In this document: in pieces, positions 22,101-29,008 of the stretch
Layout: each line of letters opens with the position of its first letter
Position numbering within the stretch: position 1 is the stretch's first letter
Assembly (NCBI GenBank): GCA_015039465.1
Contig: MU130098.1
Span: 24,929-53,936, forward strand
Direction of reading: 5' to 3'
DNA: 29,008 bases
DNA from: Phlegmacium glaucopus
Taxonomy: Eukaryota > Basidiomycota > Agaricomycetes > Agaricales > Cortinariaceae
Translations under genes and position numbers: made by a program
Notes under the pieces: generated by a model
Databases searched by the model: none
What the model was told of the DNA's origin: nothing
What the model saw: only the letters and a program-made list of their open reading frames with translations

Positions 22101-22220
22101 CATCCAGGCACCCTCAGAAGCATGGAAAATCTAGCATACATATACCATAATCAAGGAAGATGGAATGAAGCAGAGTACCTGGAGCTTGAAGTCACAAATA
22201 TAAGAAAGTGCTTGGTGTAG
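19126..22220 (+). CDS. NLR-like protein: NB-ARC/NACHT-type NTPase with TPR repeats (5 exons, 968 aa)
   Basis: Exons 19126-19335, 19375-19539, 19588-19653, 19707-19942 and 19991-22220; phases agree. The 39-nt first intron is very short, but it contains an in-frame TAG and must be removed. The N-terminal part (1-150) has no catalytic motif. It ends in FANAQNFLIAGGTF, a Gly/aromatic motif I know from many Agaricomycete NTPases. The P-loop GMGGIGKT is at 206-213, a Walker B-like WLMVFDNADD at about 279-288, then GNRGNILITSRN and GCIPLAVNHAGAYIE (the GLPLA-type motif of NB-ARC proteins). Residues 615-950 are eight 42-residue kinesin-light-chain-type TPRs (LGAEHPDTLxSMxNLAxTY..QGRWNEAEQL). Such proteins act in non-self recognition and programmed cell death in fungi; that role here is inferred. 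The frame ends early in a ninth repeat because of a small deletion. Confidence 0.9.
21156..22166 (+). repeat. eight in-frame 126-bp repeats (TPR array)
   Basis: The 126-bp unit is repeated with very few changes, often identical for 30-50 bases between units. Units 3 and 5 share 'ISMDNL', and units 4 and 6 share 'LGIQVLDIWKK', so the array looks duplicated in blocks of two units. Confidence 0.9.
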
Positions 22221-22320
22221 AGAGACCTTTACAGGCATGTTGAATCTAGTAATTATATACCAAATTCAGAGTAGGTTGACTGAGGCAGAGTAGTTGGAAC
22301 TTCCAAGGAACATATTTGCA
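22204..22320 (+). pseudogene. fossil TPR units downstream of the NLR stop codon
   Basis: After the stop, other frames still read as repeat remnants: VLGV, then NLVIIYQIQSRLTEAE, a stop, then LEL. This is the pattern NLAxTYxNQGRWxEAEQLEL. A deletion in AGAAAG near 22203 threw the ninth unit out of frame. Confidence 0.7.
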
Positions 22321-22696
22321 TTGTACTTCAGCAGAAACCTTAGATATGTTTGGAAAGAAGAGTTTCTATGGAAAATGTACACCTAGTCATTTTCAGTAGG
22401 TGTCAGCATCACATAAGAAAGTGGCAGACTATACATGTATATAAGGTTGCTGTGGAATATGTCATTACAAAACAGATTTTCAGGCTATTTTTCATTCCTC
22501 TGCACACACCACAAATTCACACATCACTAAAAGTCAGTTATTTAGTACCCAGGGCCTATAACAGAGACTTAGACTGGCTAGTTTTGGTTCAAAAGGTAAA
22601 AATAACCAAACTAGACCACAACTGTAGGTTTGCAGTGGGTTTTGAATCTCCTCTGTGATGCCTTCAAGAAAACAAACCACAATAGATGGGGACAAG
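22321..22696. other. AT-rich non-coding stretch downstream of the NLR
   Basis: No gene, repeat or RNA that I can support. The short frames here have no recognisable domain. Confidence 0.4.
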
Positions 22697-23094
22697 TGTT
22701 ATGAACTTTTTACTTTTTCTTTCCTTTCTCAACTCCACCGATACATACCTTATACACATGTTTCCACCCACTCTTTTTCATTGTTTCACAACCATGCACA
22801 TGACTCATTGTATGAGTCACTTCTATTTTTACCTATGACCCAACATTTACATGTGGACAACTCACCACCTTTATGTGACTCATTTCCTTACTATAAAAGC
22901 CATACTTATTACTTGTATATTCCTTAGCTAGTTCTTGAGAATATACACTCTTTTCTTGATCTTTCTCAAACTCTCAAGACAATACCAAAGAACAACTCTT
23001 TGGCACTCTTAAGAGCTCACTGTTGAACTTATGAAACAATCTTTTATGTGACTGTCTAGAATCAGAATTGTCTGAATTCTTTCAAGTTGAAACA
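22697..23094 (+). mobile_element. solo LTR, family 1, copy 1 (398 bp)
   Basis: Starts TGTTATGAAC and ends GTTGAAACA. It aligns along its length with the outer LTR at 24310-25003, including 'gactcattg.atgagtca', 'ttagctagttcttgagaat' and a TATAAAA promoter at 22892-22898. Flanks ACAAG (22692-22696) and ATAAG (23095-23099) match at four of five bases, a decayed 5-bp target duplication. No coding region for reverse transcriptase or Gag adjoins it. Confidence 0.75.
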
Positions 23095-24304
23095 ATAAGA
23101 CTAAAATACTGAATATACTGTTCAAAATCAAAAATGCAGAAGTAATACTGTCCCAAGCTCCCAACCTTTTCTTTTTTTTCATAGTCAAGTCAACAGTAAG
23201 TATATCCTAACTGATGCAAAATGTCCAAGGTAGAAAATGCATGTTTGACCCAAGAACAATGTGATTTTTCAATCTCTAGGTCATCTTAAACACTGATGCA
23301 CATGGTAGTAATAAAATATAGCCATAAATACACTGTACAGCTTGGGGTGTCCTGGGTACATCCTGGGTATGTCTTAAGAGATACCTATGAATGTATAATT
23401 TTATTAGAGCAGTTCTAATTGATATTGTTCCTCCTGGATATATTAAACTGCTAGGATGCTCTAAGAGCATTCTGGAGTTTAAAAGATCTAATATGCTCTT
23501 AGAGGGTTCTTTGGAAATATAATATGCAAATACAAAAATCTATTTATGCAGCTCATCAATTTATGAGCAACAACTAGTGAGATGAAGCAGGTATAAAGCA
23601 AATAGAGGGCTGTACACTCCCCTACATACTCTGCTGGAATCTGGTGGACTTCACCAGACTCCAGCCCTGGACTCTTTCAATGTGATATGGGCCAAATTTG
23701 TCAGTCTAGTCTGCCAGAGTCCAGTTAAACCCACCAGAGTCCTTGGAATCTGGTGGAGTTTTACCAGACTTAGTCCAGCAGACTCCAGCAGACTCCAGCA
23801 GAATCCACCACCATTTCAACACCCAACCACCCCAAACCACTCTTTATCAACACCCAATGACCCTGTGTCACCCTATATCTATCTAATTTAATTTTAATGT
23901 ACCACCTTTGTTGGGTACATAATTTATAAAGAGATAATGAATATAACTAATCATTATACTCATAAAAACTTCTCACTGAAATTTCCTTGGAGTCTGGTGG
24001 AGTCTGGTAGAGTCTGCACTGCTGGGACCAGATGGTGTTTCCCTTAGAAAAACCCATTTTTAGACATGTTTTACTCATTTCCAAATAATTTTTCTCATAA
24101 AAACACAAAAAATGTTTCTGAAAGAAAACTCTAAAAACACATGATGTATTTCTCATGTTTCCCAAAGATAAATCTATGTTTTTTTAAAGGTTTACCCCCA
24201 GATCAACCTAACTTTCAAGCAGTATTTGGCATCCCTACACCTGAGCAGTGAGTCCTATCATTGGCTCAGCTTGGCTTGGCTCATAGCCTCGGGCCAGACC
24301 AAGC
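23095..24304. repeat. AT-rich intergenic stretch with a cluster of TCTGGTGGAGT-like words
   Basis: No gene is supported. Between 23636 and 24020, the word GGA(A/G)TCTGGTGGA(G/C)T and its reverse complement occur repeatedly in both orientations: about 23636, 23653, 23745 and 23988 onwards. There is also a small 'cagcagactc' tandem at 23785-23810. The outermost copies face each other, so a small inverted-repeat element is possible, but I could not fix its ends. Confidence 0.5.
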
Positions 24305-24309
24305 ACAGC

Positions 24310-25003
24310 TGTTATGAACATTCATTTTTCTTTTCTTTAATTCCACCGAACACGATACTGTTTTACCTACATTCCCTTTTCATTTCCATTTACATATGTT
24401 TACCTTGCTCTTTTCATTGTTTCATCAACATGCATATGACTCATTGCATGAGTCATCTTTATTTTTACCTATGACTCACTTCTTACATGTGGACGACTCA
24501 CACTATGCACAACTCATCTATTCACTATAAATACTGTATTTACTCTATAAGTACTCTTTAGCTAGTTCTTGAGAATTGTACCCACTTTCCTCTTTGAATC
24601 TTCCTCAAACTCATAAGACAATTCCTTGAGATGATTCTCTTGGTATTCTTTTGAGCTCACTTTGAATGACAAACTTCTCTTTATACAACTGTCTATGGTC
24701 AGATGTTGGAATATACGATCTAATCATGTCGTTATCGCACCATATTGCATCATTATGAGCCAGCTGGATACTGACCAATAGCGGAATGTACTCGTAGCAC
24801 TGCCTTATTTCACAGCCTCGTTTACTTTTGTATATATACTAGTCTCTTGAGGGTGGAATCCCTCATCGGATTAAACCAATACATTTTGTATCCCCGCTCT
24901 CACTAGTTCCTGCCGTGTGTCTAGCAACCAGTCGAGTCTTTGTTCTTTAATCCGACCTCTGTTTTCAACATCAGAGTCATCTGAACTGTTTGAAGTTGTA
25001 ACA
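24310..25003 (+). mobile_element. solo LTR, family 1, copy 2 (about 422 bp plus nested insertion)
   Basis: Starts TGTTATGAAC and ends GTTGTAACA. It is flanked by the perfect 5-bp direct repeat ACAGC (24305-24309 and 25004-25008). It carries a TATAAATA box at 24526-24533. Its body is interrupted at 24703/24976 by a second LTR; without that insert it matches copy 1 to its last bases. Confidence 0.85.
24704..24970 (+). mobile_element. nested solo LTR, family 2 (267 bp)
   Basis: Starts TGTTGGAATA and ends TTTTCAACA (TGTTG/CAACA ends). It is flanked by the perfect 5-bp direct repeat TCAGA (24699-24703 and 24971-24975), and lies inside the family 1 LTR. The 5' end resembles that of Ty1/copia LTRs, so a copia-type origin is likely but not proven. 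A TATATATA stretch lies near 24831. Confidence 0.85.
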
Positions 25004-25014
25004 ACAGCACTAAG

Positions 25015-25057
25015 TGCATTTGATATGGTATGGGCTCAGGCTATTAGACCTAATATA
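25015..25057 (+). pseudogene. 43-bp fossil of the GH5 penultimate exon
   Basis: This matches the start of exon 14 of the GH5 genes (10132-10174 and 12344 on) at all but about two bases and reads AFDMVWAQAIRPNI. It breaks off before the exon end. It lies 7 bp after the right target duplication of the family 1 LTR and to the left of the segmental copy, as expected for the 3' scrap of a GH5 gene carried along with it. Confidence 0.85.
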
Positions 25058-25563
25058 GCAGGAGTTGGAATGATGCACCACTGTGCCCACTAAATAGCTT
25101 GAAAATTGAACTTTTAGAATTCCCTTTTTTCCTCAAAAATGTGTTGAAAATACCCTTCTATGGCTTCTAATCTACTTGAAATCCTAAAGAAAGAGGCTTT
25201 TGTAAATTTACAGAAACAATTCATGTGACTGTTGACCATGACATTCCCATGGAGCCTTGTCTAACTTGGTGTGACAGTCTCAAGGAGTCCTAATCTTATT
25301 CTATGAATTTTTTAATGATTTTCTATGATTTGTTGAGTCTACTTTTACCATACCCTTCCTGACCCATAACCTCTGATAACCATACCCTGGGCTGTCCACA
25401 GAAGGGTATGGGTCATGACAACTTCGACTGTATTTCCATTCATACGTCGGGTCGATTGTGTATAAAAATATACCAACTATTTGAAGAACCAACCCTCACT
25501 ACTAACAAATATAAGCTATGAGGTACATATTTGAATCATAGGCTCATGGCCTCAAAGCTTTTC
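25058..25563. other. non-coding spacer of segmental copy 2 with a small insertion
   Basis: From about 25253 the sequence resembles 12640 onwards. Compared with that copy it has roughly 165 extra bases between about 25316 and 25483. The insert contains a 9-bp-arm hairpin (25380-25388 with 25403-25411, CCATACCCT/AGGGTATGG) and resembles the repeat at 345-470. No gene is supported. Confidence 0.5.
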
Positions 25564-27412
25564 CTACCCCCAAATCACCCTCTTGCAACTCAAACCAATT
25601 TGATGTACATTACGCCACAAAACCGAAACTTTCCAAAACCCAAGCCTATAAACCATCAAAGCACCTATACCCGTTATCACATAAATAACAACAGCAAACT
25701 CCATTTTATCAAACATGAAAAAAATCAAAACAAGCGCTGAAGGGAGAAATATCATCATTCCAAACAACTGGAGTTGTTCGCAGAGAATGAGGAAACGGTG
25801 AAAGTCGGATAGACTGATATGTTCCAGGCCGTGCCTTGAGCGGCGGCTATGGTTGGTGGTGGTGGTGATGGGAAGAGGTAGACTGTCCGGTGGTAATTCG
25901 GGTTGAAGATCCGGGGTTTCGGTGTCTAGTGATTTGGAGATGCGAAAGCAAATCATGCCTGTGCGGCTGGCGACGACCATGGTGAGGTGATGAAATCCTA
26001 TAGCGACGATACAGAAAAACATGCTGAATTGGTAAGGTCTACTGTGAATGTCACCGACGATGTCCTTGGCGAAAGACATGAATGAGATGATCAAGGAGGC
26101 GGTGAAAGTGGACTTTTGATTGGAGATTTATTTGAGCTCCCAGTCGTTTGAAGGGGTAAAAAAAAAACTGACGATAAGAACAAGAATATTGGATTGTGAT
26201 GAGAGACTACCAAGCTCTTCGCGCTCTTTCTTGGTGAACTCCATGAACTCCTGGGTTGAACACTGGTATTGGATTTTGAGAACGAGAATTCTCTATTAGT
26301 AAGAGGGAGGTCTGAATCAGATCAAGGGATTCGAAGGACTTGGGGAGAATTTGCGAGTGAAGGTTGAGTAAACGTACAGTATCGTCGGAGGGATAGCTCT
26401 ATGAGTTGTCGCTGACTGTGACGTTTCTTAGTAGTTGGAAAATCATGGAGTTTCAGTGTATATAAGGTCTTTGTTTGACGCCCAAGAGGATGCAAGCGCT
26501 AGATCAGTCCACCACAAGTGTCGTGTATGATATAACAAAGAGGGGCATGTACTTGATGAAAGCTTGTATAGCACAGGCTACGTTCACCGCAGAGAGAATC
26601 GCTTAACGCTTCTGTGGAGATGTGCATACCATATCGATTGAAGATCTGCCAAAACACACCAGTCACCTGAACGTCGTGTTTTTGTGACAACCCTGTTCAA
26701 GAGATCAGGGTTACCAAAAACTATAGTCGACCACTGTCGTATGGGAAGATGTCACTTCAAATGGTACTTAATTTCATAGAGGTTCAAGAACATCCATCCC
26801 AGATGCACGGAGATGAAAATCATATAACCTTAGAGTTCTTCTGTGGTTGTTTGAGTGGAGTGTGGAACGAGGTCTATGGGAGTCGATATTGCAATGAACC
26901 AACCGCGAGGCCAGTACAGCCAACACAGTCAACTGTGTCTATCGGATTTCGGAATTGAACCAATGGCAAAACGGAAGAACTTGAAGCACAGTCTATTCTT
27001 TGATCAGCCTGCATTAAAGGGTCGGTGGTGGCCGGGGAAGTCAGAAACGAGTGTGCAAGGAAGGCCCGGCATCTTTGACAGTGTGTCTCTCCAGCAAGGA
27101 CAGTCAATGTTTTCCCAAGGTTGTTATTTTTAAAAAGGAAAGAACTCGAATCTGGTGGAAGCAGTTACTAGAAAGGGCGATGATTCGCTTGTAATGCGTA
27201 CATATCTCGAGTGGCATAGCCATCACGGGTGCACTGACAATCTGCCAGTTCGTCGGGTTATCGGTCGCGGGACCGCTCATATGAACATTACTCCAATCAT
27301 TGGCAAGGCGTGGACCAGGTGGTTCAATGTGCGGCTAAGTAGGCGGTGACTCGAGCAAGAAAAACTTTCGTCGGCAGAGTCGCACTCTGATGCAGTGCCA
27401 AGTCAGAGTCAA
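25253..27412 (+). repeat. segmental duplication, copy 2
   Basis: Direct-orientation counterpart of 12640-14592, carrying membrane gene C and its upstream non-coding DNA. It differs by many substitutions and small indels, so the duplication is not recent. Its right end is only about 40 bp from the CCAAT box of the FAP1-like gene. Confidence 0.85.
25564..26244 (-). CDS. putative four-helix membrane protein, paralogue C (2 exons, 206 aa)
   Basis: Closest relative of paralogue B. Exons are 26244-26173 and 26112-25564; the 60-nt intron 26113-26172 (GT..AG) contains an in-frame stop and is at the same residue as in A and B (..LVLI | STFTA). The start MEFTKKEREELG aligns with MEFTDKERRELD of B. Four hydrophobic helices, the CEQLQ motif and FWKVS are kept, and no frame lesion is visible, so the copy may be functional. 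The Thr run in the loop is shorter (four) than in B. Function unknown; the family should be membrane-located. Confidence 0.75.
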
Positions 27413-27531
27413 AGGAGTCATCGAAGGTCGCCTTCAGGCGCAGGCTTAGTCATCCAATCAACCGGCTATAAAGCCTTCCTTTTCAACGAGGATCATTATA
27501 ATTCCCAGCGCTTGTTCTTTTAAACGTATCC
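26245..27531. promoter_or_regulatory. duplicated non-coding DNA and FAP1-like promoter
   Basis: To 27412 this is the non-coding part of segmental copy 2; its ORFs are out of frame with those of the first copy. In the last 120 bp, CCAAT at 27454-27458 and TATAAAG at 27467-27473 lie 60-80 bases before the start codon at 27532 and form a plausible core promoter. Confidence 0.6.
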
Positions 27532-29008
27532 ATGGACCATGGAATGGATCCTCCAACGACAAATACTATAGAAAATATTTCCAATGTTGAATCAGGAGGA
27601 AGCTCTTCTGCTAGAAGAAGACCGACTGCCCAGCCGGTACGTTAATTTGGATTGATGGTTAAATGGTTGACTTCTGAACCTTCGTTTGTGTATGTGCAGG
27701 GTCAACGCGGTACGAACGATCCAATCCTGAATAATCAACCAAGGCCCAGAAATTTTAGAGCGAGAAATAGGCCAAAGCCACCACCAGACGGTGGCGATAA
27801 TGATAATGGCGTCAATCTATCTGAACCACGTCCATCTCGACGTCGGAATCCTGGTGCAGCATCCAACAATACTTCGAGCGTTGCGAACGCAGACAATACT
27901 GCCCGTCGACAACTACCTACCTTCCAACCTCGACGAAGGAATCCGCCTAATACTACGGCTACTACGACCACAACTACGACCACAACGAGTAATGCAACCA
28001 CGGATCTCATCCTTCCTACCGTTCCTACTACTTCCAATGGTCCTACTTCCCAGCATACACCCCCGGAGAATAAACCTCGGAAGGAAGGTAGTCGACGATC
28101 TCGCTTTGGCGCCGGACTTACCCAACCAGAAGCGACCTCTTCAACAACAACAACTTCATCATTCAACAAACGAAAAGGCACAGCCGTCTCTTCTAACCAT
28201 GCAGGAGATGACTTGACATCCACTTTAATCCGTGGACTGACTTCACCGCCCTATCACGATTGTCCGATCTGTTTCTCCTCCATCCGTCCTGACCAAGCCA
28301 TTTGGTCGTGCTCGCCTTCGATTCCTCTCATCCATAACTCACAACAGGGACCATCGCAATATTGTTGGACGTCCTTTCATGTCAGATGTATTCGTTCATG
28401 GGCAGATAAAAGCGTGAAAGATGTCGCAGAAGCTTGGAGAGCTCGAGGAGAGCCTGATAAAAAGGGTGACTGGCGTTGTCCTGGTTGTCAAGCAAAGCGA
28501 GAAGTTGTTCCTACTGGATATTGGTATAGTTTCTTTTTTATCAAATTATTCTTGAACATATTCTGATACCTAGGTTTAGGTGTTTCTGTCACTCAACTTC
28601 CGAACCGAAACCACTCCGTCTTGCTACCCCTCATTCATGTGGAAGCTCCTGCTCTCGTCCGCGTGAGAGCGGATGCGGTCATCCATGTCCCCTCCAGTGT
28701 CATCCAGGACCATGTCCTCCGTGTCAAATCACCACACGTCCCGAATGTTACTGTCCCTCGAAAAAAGTGCTGGCTTTCCGTTGTGGAATCGACGCTAATG
28801 CCGGACGTGATCTCTCTTGTGGCAATATTTGCAAAAGAACACTTGGTTGTAAGAAACATACTTGCGAGAGGGTGTGCCATAGTGGGGAATGTAATAAATG
28901 CCCAGTAAAAGACCTCGCTCGCTGTCGGTGTGGAAAAGAGGAGAAGGAAATGGGATGTGGGGAAGGAAAGGAAGAACAGTGTTTTGTTGAAGGCCAACCT
29001 CCATGGAT
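27532..29008 (+). CDS. FAP1: NF-X1/FAP1-type RING zinc-finger protein, 5' part (cut by window edge)
   Basis: Exons 27532-27636, 27700-28523 and 28574 to the window end, with GT..AG introns of 63 and 50 nt and agreeing phases. Residues 36-215 are disordered and Arg/Pro/Thr-rich, with a run of Thr codons. From about residue 223 a variant RING domain follows: CPICFSS, then the metal ligands in WTSFHVRCIRSWA and GDWRCPGC. Exon 3 opens the Cys/His repeats typical of NF-X1: PHSCGSSC, GCGHPCPLQCHPGPCPPC, then CGNICKRTLGCKKHTC and CHSGEC. Family members bind promoters or act as ubiquitin ligases; yeast Fap1 binds FKBP12. The remaining NF-X1 repeats and any R3H domain lie beyond the window. The upstream ATG was chosen because it lies 59 bases after a TATA box. 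Confidence 0.9.

Noticed and set aside
22697..25003. The two family 1 LTRs as the ends of one non-autonomous LTR element
   Set aside because: The right LTR has its own perfect target duplication (ACAGC) and the left one has different flanks, so they are separate solo LTRs.
27735..28223. 162-codon ORF on the minus strand
   Set aside because: It is antisense to the Arg/Thr-rich exon of the FAP1-like gene, and its Val runs are the complement of Thr codons.
1..29008. CRISPR arrays, operons or other prokaryotic systems
   Set aside because: No regularly spaced repeats of that kind are seen, and the spliceosomal introns show that this is eukaryotic nuclear DNA.

Overview
The window looks like nuclear DNA of a filamentous basidiomycete, probably Agaricomycotina. 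Coding genes are cut by many short introns (about 39-92 nt) with GT...AG ends, a secreted GH5 subfamily 5 cellulase carries fourteen introns, and there is an NB-ARC/TPR protein of the type common in mushroom-forming fungi. No single feature fixes the species. All gene models were assembled by hand from frame continuity, splice signals and comparison of paralogous copies inside the window.

Layout, left to right. (1) 1-1908 is mobile-element ground: a non-autonomous element (480-1331) with 35-bp inverted termini and a perfect 8-bp target duplication (hAT-like), then small tandem repeats. (2) 1909-8015 holds two minus-strand genes: a four-helix membrane protein of unknown function ('A', 5 exons) and a 1248-residue protein (8 exons) in which the same Cys-rich, probably zinc-binding module occurs five times among long disordered Pro/Tyr/Ser/Thr-rich stretches. 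The latter is the most novel protein here. (3) 8327-12495 is a tandem duplication of the GH5_5 endoglucanase gene. The first copy is intact (371 aa); the second has a frameshift in the signal-peptide exon and a mutated splice donor. (4) 12783-13493 is a shorter paralogue ('B') of the membrane protein. (5) 13494-19125 is mostly a gene graveyard: a truncated amidase pseudogene (minus) head to head with a decayed copy of the FACT subunit Pob3/SSRP1 (plus). (6) 19126-22220 is a five-exon NLR-like gene, with eight near-identical 42-residue TPR repeats and the remains of more after its stop codon. (7) 22221-25014 is AT-rich and holds two solo LTRs of one family; the second is interrupted by a third, unrelated solo LTR, and perfect target duplications date the nesting. 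(8) 25015-27412 is a diverged direct copy of the 12.3-14.6 kb segment: a 43-bp fossil of the GH5 penultimate exon, a third membrane-protein gene ('C'), and shared non-coding DNA. (9) 27532 to the right edge is the 5' part of an NF-X1/FAP1-type RING zinc-finger gene, running out of the window.

The genes do not form an evident pathway. What ties the window together is duplication and decay: a tandem GH5 copy, a segmental copy carrying a GH5 scrap plus a membrane-protein gene, a fossil amidase/Pob3 block, repeat amplification inside the NLR, and successive transposon insertions. Housekeeping-type (FAP1) and regulator-like (five-module Cys protein) genes flank this plastic region.
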